Shown: positions 1 through 7,984 of the stretch, in pieces
Position numbering within the stretch: position 1 is the first letter of the stretch
How the letters are laid out: each line of letters opens with the position of its first letter
NCBI GenBank assembly: GCA_029259815.1
Contig: JAJDEJ010000088.1
Span: forward strand, 20,889 to 84,888
Length of the DNA: 64,000 bases
Direction: 5' to 3'
From: Planctomycetaceae bacterium
GTDB lineage: Bacteria; Planctomycetota; Planctomycetia; Planctomycetales; Planctomycetaceae
The notes under the pieces: generated by a model
What the model saw: only the letters and a program-made list of their open reading frames with translations
Told to the model about the DNA's origin: nothing
Databases searched by the model: none
Made by a program: the position numbers and the translations under genes

Positions 1-1
1 A

Positions 2-1645
2 TTCCTGAACGTGCGACGGCGACTCCCATCGCCCATCGACTGGCAGGTGACGTCCGTTGAGCCGGTGTCTCATCTGTGGCGATTTCATCTGCACTATCAG
101 GAGTTTCTGCTCGATCTCCTGCAGGCGTCTCGCAATCCTGAAGACACGACGCCGAGCGAACACCTCTGGGCCGTTGTCTCCGACTGGATCGAGAACAATT
201 CGCTCGACCGCCCCGGAGCGCTGAGCGATGCGTGGCATCCCTTCTGTCTCTCGCAGCGCATCGCCGTCTGGTTGATGGTCTGGCAGGCGATCGATCCGCC
301 AGAAGACTTGCGAAGCCGATTCGTCGCGAGTCTTGAGTCGCAGATTCGATATCTAGAACGACACCTCGAATGGGACCTGCGCGGGAATCATCTTCTGGAA
401 AACCTCCGCACACTGACCATGGCAGGGGCGTTCTTTGAGGGCCCGACTGCTGAACGCCGTCTCGATGTGGCGGAACGCTGGATTCGGGAGCAGTTGGCCG
501 AACAGATCCTGGCCAGCGGTGAGCACTTCGAGCGCACGCCCATGTATCACGTGCAGATGCTGAGTGCAGTCCTGGATGTCAGAGATGCAGTGCACGCGAT
601 TCGCCCCGAATTGGCGGTGACGTGCCAGAATGTCGCCCAGAGAATGTCGACGTTTCTGTCGAGTCTCCTTCACCCGGATGGCCGCATCCCGTTACTGGCA
701 GACTCCGCGTTTGGTGAGACGCCCAATGTCGAGGTGTTGCTGGCAGATGTTAAGAACGATGTGGACGGACGGCCGCGAGATGATGGTGACAGTGAGCAGA
801 CGATCAGTGAATACTGGACGTGGCGGGACGGTGGCGACTTTGTGCTGGTGGACGCCGGGCCGGTGGGGTCCGATGAACTCCCGGCTCATGCACACTGCGA
901 TTTGTTGACCATCGAAGCCTCGATCGATGACCAGCGTGTGTTCGTCGACAGTGGCGTCCACGATTACGGTGACGGCGAGATGCGACAGTATTGCCGATCG
1001 ACGGCCGCCCACAATGTGCTGCAGGTCGATGGGGTCGAGCAGTGTGACATGTGGTCGAGATTTCGTCTGGGTTATCGTGGACATCCGTCGCGATTAGAGC
1101 ACGGTCAGACAGGACCGTTCTCGTGGTGCCGGGCGACCCACAATGCCTACCGACGAATCGGCGTGCCTGTTGTCGGTCGTTGGCTGGCGTGTCACACTGG
1201 AAGACCGTGGATTTGTGTTGACTGGGCAGACGGCACGGGATCACATGAGCTGACAACGAGACTCCACTTGGCACCGGATGTGGCCGTCACGCTGGAGTCA
1301 CCGCAGATGGCCTGTCTGCATGTTGGGGAGCGGACGTTGCAGGTGCAGTCACTCACGACGGCAGAATTCTCGATCGAGAAGGGGTGGCATTGTCCGGATT
1401 TCAGCGTGCGCAGGCAGACGTGTGTGCTGAAACTGACATCGACTTGTCAGCTACCGGCTTGTCTCGGTTGGATCGTGCAGGACATCGAGAGTCGTGGGGG
1501 AGTGTCAATCCAGACCGATCCAGATGGAAGCTGCACTGTGCAGTGGCGTGACGGTCGCGAGAAGATCACGTGGAATGTGACAGCCGCCCGTGTTGAGAGT
1601 GATCTTCTGTCGAATGAGCGAGCGGAACAACGAAAGAAACAGTGA
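2..1645 (+). CDS. Heparinase II/III-family polysaccharide lyase (5'-partial)
   Basis: The reading frame is already open at the left edge (FLN before the first GTG at 11), so the true start lies outside the window. The N-terminal part has the alpha/alpha-toroid signature SHLWRFHLHYQEFL and RGNHLLEN. The C-terminal half has the heparinase II/III sheet-domain pattern: HAHCDLLTIEASI, then FVDSGVHDYG, then RSTAAHNVLQVDGVEQ. In this family the Asn/His/Tyr residues in these blocks act in beta-elimination of uronic-acid polysaccharides. The next gene starts 7 nt downstream and a tyrosine autokinase follows, so I infer a role in making, trimming or recycling an exopolysaccharide rather than free-living degradation. 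No signal peptide can be judged because the N-terminus is missing. Substrate unknown. Confidence 0.85.
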   Translation, partial: FLNVRRRLPSPIDWQVTSVEPVSHLWRFHLHYQEFLLDLLQASRNPEDTTPSEHLWAVVSDWIENNSLDRPGALSDAWHPFCLSQRIAVWLMVWQAIDPPEDLRSRFVASLESQIRYLERHLEWDLRGNHLLENLRTLTMAGAFFEGPTAERRLDVAERWIREQLAEQILASGEHFERTPMYHVQMLSAVLDVRDAVHAIRPELAVTCQNVAQRMSTFLSSLLHPDGRIPLLADSAFGETPNVEVLLADVKNDVDGRPRDDGDSEQTISEYWTWRDGGDFVLVDAGPVGSDELPAHAHCDLLTIEASIDDQRVFVDSGVHDYGDGEMRQYCRSTAAHNVLQVDGVEQCDMWSRFRLGYRGHPSRLEHGQTGPFSWCRATHNAYRRIGVPVVGRWLACHTGRPWICVDWADGTGSHELTTRLHLAPDVAVTLESPQMACLHVGERTLQVQSLTTAEFSIEKGWHCPDFSVRRQTCVLKLTSTCQLPACLGWIVQDIESRGGVSIQTDPDGSCTVQWRDGREKITWNVTAARVESDLLSNERAEQRKKQ

Positions 1646-1652
1646 CTGACGC

Positions 1653-2396
1653 ATGACTCTGGATCATACACACTCAGTTGAGCAGCCATCCTCACTCTCC
1701 CGCAAGCGATGGAGGCGGCGATTGCTGTTTGGCCTGTTCATGCTGGCGGTGGTGACTCACTCGTGGTGGTTGCGAGCGATCGGAGAGTTCCTGGTCGCTG
1801 AAAAACCGGCCTCGCCAGCGGACGTTGTGCTCGTGTTGGGGGGAGACCATCGTTTGCAAAAGGCTGCTGAGCTCATTGCTGATCATTCGGTGTCGGAAGT
1901 TTGGCTGGTTGAGCTGGAGCCGAGCTACGCCGTTGAAGCGGGAATTCTGGCAGCCGATCACGACGTCGCAGTCGAGCAGTTGGTCTCGATGAGCGTACCA
2001 CCATCGCAGATTCAGATCCTCAGTGGTCGAGCACGTGAGTACGAAGATGCGGCCTCTTTCGTCGCGGAGGAATTGTCAAAATTGCCTGAGACCAGGGTGC
2101 TTATTCTGTACGAACGTCAGGACGGTCGAAATATCCGGCTTGTCTTTTCTGAACTGTTGAGTGACTCGCAGTTTGCCCACCTCAGTCTGCTTGGACTTCC
2201 CGATGACGAGTATGACGAACGCAACTGGTGGCGCTCTCGCACGGGGTGGAAGGAGACCTTTACTGCGATCAGCGATCTGGCATTCACCATGATCATGGGC
2301 GTCGAGCGAAATCAGGACCGGTGGACATGGGACCCTGACGCGTACGAACGTGAGTTGATCTCCCAATTTGGGGAGGCAGGATGTCACGTCGAGTGA
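1653..2396 (+). CDS. YdcF/ElyC-like DUF218 membrane protein (divergent)
   Basis: 247 residues. One N-terminal membrane segment (about residues 25-45, LLFGLFMLAVVTHSWWLRAI) is followed by a Rossmann-like DUF218 domain beginning PADVVLVLGGDHRLQKAAEL. DUF218 proteins (SanA, ElyC, YdcF) are envelope proteins of poorly known biochemistry, often tied to cell-wall or polysaccharide integrity. The gene starts 7 nt after the lyase and its last 16 nt overlap the next gene, which is another DUF218-like protein, so the three are probably co-transcribed. The second half is more divergent than in the neighbour, but both share an NWW motif followed by a hydrophobic C-terminal stretch. Function inferred only at family level. 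Confidence 0.65.
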   Translation: MTLDHTHSVEQPSSLSRKRWRRRLLFGLFMLAVVTHSWWLRAIGEFLVAEKPASPADVVLVLGGDHRLQKAAELIADHSVSEVWLVELEPSYAVEAGILAADHDVAVEQLVSMSVPPSQIQILSGRAREYEDAASFVAEELSKLPETRVLILYERQDGRNIRLVFSELLSDSQFAHLSLLGLPDDEYDERNWWRSRTGWKETFTAISDLAFTMIMGVERNQDRWTWDPDAYERELISQFGEAGCHVE

Positions 2397-3094
2397 AGAG
2401 GACTGGGGTGTTACTGGCAGTGGTCCTGCTTTGTCTGGCGGGAGTCTTCAATCGTGAGGCGATGCTGCCTGGTTTGAGCAGCTGGCTCAATGTGGGAGAG
2501 TCTCCTGATTGTGCGGATCATGTGCTGATTCTGCCCGGCGATGAGACATTCCGACCGCTCGTTGGTGCCGCCTTGGTGAACGCGAGATTGGTACGAGATG
2601 TGCTGGTTCCCGTGACCAGAGTGTCAGCGGATGAAAAAGACGGGATTTCCCTCCCAACAAGTGAGGTCGTCCGTCGCATTCTGGTGCAGCGTGGAATTCC
2701 GGACGAGAAGATCGTATCCTTAGAAGGGGCAAGCCGCACAACTTTTGACGATGCCAGTGCCTTGGCAACCTATTTGGAATCAAGGCCCCTAAACACCGTC
2801 ATTGTCATTACCAATTCATTCCATACACGACGGACACGCTATATTTTCCGACAGGTTCTGGGGCCGAAAGCAGAACGATTACGGTTCGTTGCCGCCCCGA
2901 ATCCCGGATTTGCCGACGATAACTGGTGGCAGCAGCGGTCCGGGATGCGGATCATACTGTCAGAAAACCTCAAACTGGCGTTTTACTACTTCAGATACGG
3001 CAATGGGTGGATGTGGGTCGTTGGTGGCGGCGTGATTGGGGCAATCAGCTTGATCGCGCAGAGTTGGCGGAAGAGCAAACAAGCCATCGGGTGA
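2381..3094 (+). CDS. YdcF/ElyC-family (DUF218) membrane protein
   Basis: 237 residues. The N-terminal hydrophobic segment (VLLAVVLLCLAGVFN) is followed by the DUF218 core: ADHVLILPGDE, then SEVVRRILVQRGIPDEKI, EGASRTTFDDA, and VIVITNSFHTRRTRYIF. The S-x-T-T-x-[DE]-[DN]-A and T-x-x-F/Y-H-x-x-R motifs are the family's most conserved blocks. A C-terminal hydrophobic segment (MWVVGGGVIGAISLIA) gives a possible second membrane pass. It overlaps the previous gene by 16 nt and precedes a BY-kinase by 140 nt. Tandem DUF218 genes beside a polysaccharide tyrosine kinase suggest a role in exopolysaccharide export or polymer control, but this is context only. Confidence 0.75.
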   Translation: MSRRVKRTGVLLAVVLLCLAGVFNREAMLPGLSSWLNVGESPDCADHVLILPGDETFRPLVGAALVNARLVRDVLVPVTRVSADEKDGISLPTSEVVRRILVQRGIPDEKIVSLEGASRTTFDDASALATYLESRPLNTVIVITNSFHTRRTRYIFRQVLGPKAERLRFVAAPNPGFADDNWWQQRSGMRIILSENLKLAFYYFRYGNGWMWVVGGGVIGAISLIAQSWRKSKQAIG

Positions 3095-3233
3095 ATAGCG
3101 AAAACACGAGATCGAAACCTGCGGCGACAACCTTTCGTTCACCTTGAAGGGGCGTGCCGCGATGTGAGAATGGTGCCTCGGAATTCTCCGAGCATGAAAT
3201 CAGCGACTCTCTCTCTCTGAGGCTGTCGAATTT

Positions 3234-5573
3234 ATGGTGGCGATTGAACAACACGATGCCTCCCGCGCGATGATGATGGAGGACATGAACGATCAGGGAT
3301 TCGACTTCGTCGGATTCCTGATGCGCCGCAAATGGCTGATCATCTTTGGGTTGGTCTCCGGTTTGTCATTCGGATACATGTACTTCATCCGACAGCCGGA
3401 GGTGTTCCAGTCAAAAGGACAGATGGTCGTCGTCAAACAGATGGCTCAGCGGCCCATCGCAGGCGGACAACAAGTCGACTATTCGGTGGCACGACAGAAC
3501 CATCTTGCGACGGATACTTATCTGATCCGCAGTCCGGAAATCATCCGGCCGGCGATCGAGGACAACAATCTCAGTGAACTCCCCACGTTGGCACGATCGA
3601 GCAGCCCGGTTGATGCGGTCATCGGTGGCTTAACGGTCAACCAGATTGACGAGACCGCGAATATCCTCGAGGTTCGCTTCTCGGGAGCTCATCCCGATGA
3701 TTGCGGAAAGATCATCAATGCGGTGATGCGCAGCTATCGGGCCTACCTGGAAAAGGCGTACAAGAACGTCAACCAGGAGACCATACAGCTGCTGACCAGC
3801 GCTCGCGATGACCTCCTCGTCGATCTCAAAGACGCCGAAGAGAAACGAGCCCGGCTTCAGCAGGAGGGCAAGTTGCTGATGGAGGGCGACGAGACGATCA
3901 ATCAGCACGAACTCCATGTCAATCAACTCGATACACAGATTGCCGAGTTTAAGATTGTCGAGCGGACCATTGAGAGTGAACTGGAATCCATCAACAAGGC
4001 GATGCAGCAGAACAAGAGCCGTGAGGCCATCCTGCTGATGGTGCAAAAGTCCCTTGATGCAGAGGGGAATGACGCATCAGGCGGGGCTGTTGCCTCGCTG
4101 GCCCGCGAACTCTTCCCGTTGCTCGTGAAAGAGGCCGATCTGTTGCAGAGTCACGGCCCCGAGCATCCGGATGTCCTCAGCATCCGACGGCAGATCGCGA
4201 TGACGCGGAGTTTTCTGCAAGAGGAGTTAGGAACTAAGCAGAGTGGCACGACACCGAAAGCCGATTTCCTGACGGTCTATGTCCAGTCGCAACAATTAGA
4301 ACTTGATGCGACCAGAGACAAAATTGAGTACTTACGGGTCCTGCAAAGTGAGGAAAAGGCCTTGGCTCAAACATTGGCCGCGACGAAGAACGAGGATCGA
4401 AAACTTTCCCGAGAAATCGAACGAACAGACATTCTCTACCAAGGCATCGTGGCCAAATTGAAAGACAGCGTGCTGGGGGAAGACTCGGGCGGATATCACG
4501 CAGAGGTGTTCAAGGCTGCAGGCCGTGGGTATCAGATTGCGCCCAACGTGACCAAGATCCTCACCATGGGTGGCATCATTGGCATGCTGGCCGGACTGCT
4601 GCTGGGATATGCCGTCGAAGCCGCTGACCAGAGCTTCAAGAGCCCCGAGGAGATCAGCCATCTGCTGAACCTGCAGATCATCGGGCACAGTCCACTCATC
4701 ACAGCGTCACAACGTCCGAAAGATGGGAGTGTCGACATTTCGGTCGACCCATCACTGGTGACCTACTACCGGCCCAAGTCGCGTGCGGCTGAGGCATTCC
4801 GAGCGATTCGCACCGCCCTTTACTTCAGCACACGAGGTGCCCATCACAAGGTCATTCAGGTCACGAGTCCCAATCCGGGCGACGGCAAGTCGACGCTGAC
4901 GTCCAACGTGGCCGTGACCATTGCCCAATCGGGGAAGAAGGTTTTGCTCATCGACGCGGACTTCCGCAGACCGCGTGTGCACAAACTGTTCGGTCTCAAA
5001 AGTGACGTCGGCATGTCATCCGCCATCGCGGGCGAAGTCGACATCATGGATGCCATCCAGTCAACGCCCGTCGCAAACCTCGACTGTCTGGCATGCGGAC
5101 CGCGTCCGGACAACCCGTCAGAACTACTCACTCAGGCGAGATTCGAGGAGTTGTTGAATATCCTCCGCGAGAAGTACGACTTTGTTCTGGTCGACACGCC
5201 ACCTGTCCTGGCAGTGACTGATCCGAGTGCAGTCGCCCCACGGGTCGATGGCGTGCTCCTGTGTATCCGGGTGAATAACAAATCACGTTTGGATGCCGTG
5301 CGTGCAACCGAATTGCTGACCCAAATTGATGCCAACATCCTTGGCATCGTCGTGAACGGCATCGACGCCGTCACTCGCAGCAAGTATGCCTACGGAAGTC
5401 GAGGCAACTATCGTCCGGGCCATATGTACGGCTACGGTTATGGATACGGTTACGGTTACGGATACGGCGGAAGCGACGGTGCAAACGCATCGCACAACAA
5501 GTACTTCGCAGATGATCGCGAGCCTGCGAGTCCTTCAGGTAACGGACCGCGTCGGCAACGAGCTCCCTCTTAA
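3234..5573 (+). CDS. Polysaccharide co-polymerase / BY-type tyrosine autokinase (Wzc-like)
   Basis: 779 residues. The N-terminal Wzz-type chain-length domain has one membrane helix near residues 34-52 (WLIIFGLVSGLSFGYMYFI), a long periplasmic coiled-coil part (about 175-400) and a second helix near 442-462. The cytoplasmic kinase domain carries Walker A (PGDGKST, about 546-552), Walker A' (VLLIDADFRRPR, about 571-582) and Walker B (FVLVDTPPVL, about 649). The tail is a tyrosine cluster of alternating Gly-Tyr (about 725-745), the usual autophosphorylation region of these kinases. In the family, phosphorylation cycles control polymer length and export. It follows the lyase and DUF218 genes. ATG 3234 has a GAGG about 10 nt upstream; ATG 3270 is a possible alternative. 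Confidence 0.9.
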   Translation: MVAIEQHDASRAMMMEDMNDQGFDFVGFLMRRKWLIIFGLVSGLSFGYMYFIRQPEVFQSKGQMVVVKQMAQRPIAGGQQVDYSVARQNHLATDTYLIRSPEIIRPAIEDNNLSELPTLARSSSPVDAVIGGLTVNQIDETANILEVRFSGAHPDDCGKIINAVMRSYRAYLEKAYKNVNQETIQLLTSARDDLLVDLKDAEEKRARLQQEGKLLMEGDETINQHELHVNQLDTQIAEFKIVERTIESELESINKAMQQNKSREAILLMVQKSLDAEGNDASGGAVASLARELFPLLVKEADLLQSHGPEHPDVLSIRRQIAMTRSFLQEELGTKQSGTTPKADFLTVYVQSQQLELDATRDKIEYLRVLQSEEKALAQTLAATKNEDRKLSREIERTDILYQGIVAKLKDSVLGEDSGGYHAEVFKAAGRGYQIAPNVTKILTMGGIIGMLAGLLLGYAVEAADQSFKSPEEISHLLNLQIIGHSPLITASQRPKDGSVDISVDPSLVTYYRPKSRAAEAFRAIRTALYFSTRGAHHKVIQVTSPNPGDGKSTLTSNVAVTIAQSGKKVLLIDADFRRPRVHKLFGLKSDVGMSSAIAGEVDIMDAIQSTPVANLDCLACGPRPDNPSELLTQARFEELLNILREKYDFVLVDTPPVLAVTDPSAVAPRVDGVLLCIRVNNKSRLDAVRATELLTQIDANILGIVVNGIDAVTRSKYAYGSRGNYRPGHMYGYGYGYGYGYGYGGSDGANASHNKYFADDREPASPSGNGPRRQRAPS

Positions 5574-5638
5574 CGCAGCACCGTTTCGGTGACGAGGCCG
5601 ATGCGAGTTGCGACCCAGTGGCGAGTGTCAACACCGTC

Positions 5639-6646
5639 TCATGTCGCCTTCGGCGCAAGTCGCGTGATCCGCACGTGACCATCGTGATGGGCAGTCGCCA
5701 CCTGCAAGCCATCTGGGTGCACATCCATGTCCCGGACATTGCTGGGCAGCTTGAGCTTGTGGTACTGGCTCGCTTGCTCCATCTTCCAGAAGAGAAGTGC
5801 CCCTTCCGTCCCCGATGTGGCACCGATGAGCGATCCGTCCGCGAGCCAGTCGAGCCTCCAGATCATGCTCCGTTCGATGCCTTCGGTGGTGTGCTTCTGT
5901 TTGACCTCCTGAGACTCCCAGTCGAACACGAGCACCAACGCCTTGTTGACCCCAGCGAACGGATTGGTGGCTTCGTGAAGTCCGCCGGCTGCGAGGAATT
6001 TGCCATCCGGGCTGACGGACATCGCTCGCACTCCACCGTAGTTCACCTTCTGCCCACCGTTGTAGGAGTGCAGTGGTTTGGCGTCAAATGTGCGGATCTC
6101 TTTGCCGGTTTCGACCTCCCACTGCTTGATGACACCCATCAAGTCGCCGCTCAGCAGGAACTCACCGGACGGATGGAACGCAACACTGTAAATGTGCCCC
6201 TCGTGACCAGACAGTTCACGGACCAGCGATCCATCCTCTGCATTCCACAGCCGGACGGTGTTGTCGTTGCCTCCTGTGGCGATGAGCGCCCCATCCGGAC
6301 TGGCAGCCATCGACCGCACCCATCCTTTGTGAGCTTCGACCGATCGCACGGGCGTCGGCGATTCGGCAGCCGTCTCCCACCACGTGATTTTCCCGTCACA
6401 TGCTCCGCTGACGGCTTGCGCCCCGTCCTTGGTGAAGGCCAGTGACCACACCCACGTCACATGGCCGCCGGTCAAATCGGCCTTGGCCCCATCTGTGAGT
6501 TGGAACCGGCTGACGACTGCATCCTCAGAGCCGCCGAAGACGTATCTCCCCTGCGGGTCGATGCGGCATGCGTTCATCGGTCGCCCGTGCTTCCACTCGG
6601 AAACCACGTGAGCCTGTGTCGGGTCAAGTTCAGCAGGTGCAGACAT
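5639..6646 (-). CDS. WD40-repeat beta-propeller protein
   Basis: 335 residues with six or seven WD40-type blades. Typical blade ends include VWSLAFTKDGAQAVSGACDGKITWW, VRSMAASPDGALIATGGNDNTVRLW and IYSVAFHPSGEFLLSGDLMGVIKQW (each with the GH/xxD...W/F pattern). No signal peptide is visible, so it is probably cytoplasmic or exported by an unseen route. It is the last gene of the minus-strand DUF1549/DUF1553 - DUF1501 - WD40 operon, 32 nt after the DUF1501 stop. This trio recurs in planctomycetes and its function is undetermined. It converges on the tyrosine kinase gene; the 65-nt gap holds only a weak 5-bp hairpin (5579-5591). Confidence 0.88.
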   Translation of the reverse strand: MSAPAELDPTQAHVVSEWKHGRPMNACRIDPQGRYVFGGSEDAVVSRFQLTDGAKADLTGGHVTWVWSLAFTKDGAQAVSGACDGKITWWETAAESPTPVRSVEAHKGWVRSMAASPDGALIATGGNDNTVRLWNAEDGSLVRELSGHEGHIYSVAFHPSGEFLLSGDLMGVIKQWEVETGKEIRTFDAKPLHSYNGGQKVNYGGVRAMSVSPDGKFLAAGGLHEATNPFAGVNKALVLVFDWESQEVKQKHTTEGIERSMIWRLDWLADGSLIGATSGTEGALLFWKMEQASQYHKLKLPSNVRDMDVHPDGLQVATAHHDGHVRITRLAPKAT

Positions 6647-6678
6647 GTTTGATCAGCCGTTGCTGGATAAGGTCTGGA

Positions 6679-7971
6679 CTACGTGAGGATTTCTTCGATC
6701 GGGTGCGACGCCGGGTCAGCGAGCGGGACCTCACGACCTTCAATGTTGAAGGTCGCTGTCGAATCAACTCCTGCTCCCTCCAAATATGTGTGGAACAGGT
6801 TCGCGTGGTCCACCTTGCCGTCGACGACTTCGGTCCCCTTATCGTTCGTCGCGCCATAGGCGACGCCTCGCGGCATGCGGCAACCGGCCATCACGACCGA
6901 CCAGGCATGCGACCAGTGATCACGACCGTATCTCGCATTCACCCGTGGGGTGCGACCGAACTCGGAGAGCACGATAATCAGCGTGGTGTCGAGCATGCCA
7001 CGATCGGCCAGATCTTCAACAAAACAGGAGAAGGCCCGGTCAAGTTCGCCAAGTTGCTCGATGTGGAAATTGAAGTTCTCGTGATGCGTGTCGTAGTTCG
7101 AGTGCGACAGCTTGACGACCGGCGTGCCGTGCTCGAGCAGACGTCTGGCGAGCAATGCATGCCGTCCGAGGTCATGAGTGCCGTACCTTTCCTGATCCTG
7201 CGCAGGCTCCTTTGAGACATCAAACACTTCTCGCTGCTGCATCATTTGCAGGGCCTGCTCGTAGGAGTAGCCGTACGCTTCGCTGGTGGCCGTTCGCCTG
7301 CGGCTCAGGAAACGCTCGTTCTGCCGACGGCGATATTCCTGACGTGCAGCGTCATGCTCGACAGTGATCGTGTCCGGCAAGACGGAGTTCTGTGGCGGCT
7401 TGCCGTTGCCGAGTTGCACGCTTGCATACTTCGGTCCGAGGTATGCCGCATCATTACTGCGTCCGCCTCCGCCTCCGGGTGTGATCAGGATGTGACCCGG
7501 CAGGGCGTAGTTCTCCGGCGTCAGAGCCCGCGCAGCGACCGCTCCAATCTGAGGGTCGTTCGCAGCGCCGGTCATCTTTCGTCCGGTGGTGACCTTGTAT
7601 CGACCTAACCCGTGATCGTCCTCGTTCGTGTCGACGCCCCGAATGAGACACAGGTGATGCATCTGTTGGGCCGTCTTCGGCATCAGCTCACAGACATGAA
7701 TGCCCGGCACGGATGTCGGAATGGAGAGGAACGGTCCGCCCGTCTCAGTCCCCGGTTTGGGGTCCCAGGTTTCCAGCTGACTGATCCCGCCATGCATGTC
7801 CCAGATGACGACGCGCTTCTGGTCGCGTGTCAGCTCTTCGCCAACCGCAGGTTGCATGAAGGCACCAAGTCCGCCGGTCATGGCACCAGCGCCAGTCGCA
7901 GCCATTGTCCCGAGAAACCCTCGTCGGGCCAGGCCATGCTCGGACGAGTTGCATGCGTAGGGGATGCTCAT
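6679..7971 (-). CDS. DUF1501 domain protein, Tat-exported
   Basis: 430 residues. The N-terminus has a twin-arginine signal (ARRGFLG followed by a hydrophobic stretch to about residue 45), as is usual for DUF1501. The core follows the alkaline-phosphatase-like/sulfatase-like DUF1501 layout: VVIWDMHGGISQLETWDPKPG, then HHLCLIRGVDTNEDDHGLG, DTTLIIVLSEFGRTPRVN and GRDHWSHAWSVVMAGC. The Asp/His residues in these blocks resemble the metal site of the alkaline phosphatase superfamily, but no reaction has been shown for this family to my knowledge. It lies 13 nt after the DUF1549/DUF1553 gene, with which DUF1501 is almost always paired in planctomycetes, and 32 nt before the WD40 gene. Confidence 0.93.
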   Translation of the reverse strand: MSIPYACNSSEHGLARRGFLGTMAATGAGAMTGGLGAFMQPAVGEELTRDQKRVVIWDMHGGISQLETWDPKPGTETGGPFLSIPTSVPGIHVCELMPKTAQQMHHLCLIRGVDTNEDDHGLGRYKVTTGRKMTGAANDPQIGAVAARALTPENYALPGHILITPGGGGGRSNDAAYLGPKYASVQLGNGKPPQNSVLPDTITVEHDAARQEYRRRQNERFLSRRRTATSEAYGYSYEQALQMMQQREVFDVSKEPAQDQERYGTHDLGRHALLARRLLEHGTPVVKLSHSNYDTHHENFNFHIEQLGELDRAFSCFVEDLADRGMLDTTLIIVLSEFGRTPRVNARYGRDHWSHAWSVVMAGCRMPRGVAYGATNDKGTEVVDGKVDHANLFHTYLEGAGVDSTATFNIEGREVPLADPASHPIEEILT

Positions 7972-7984
7972 CGTATCCTCTCTT

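Noticed and set aside
5618..6445. Plus-strand frame opposite the WD40 gene
   Set aside because: WD40 blades on the minus strand are unmistakable; the plus frame shows none.
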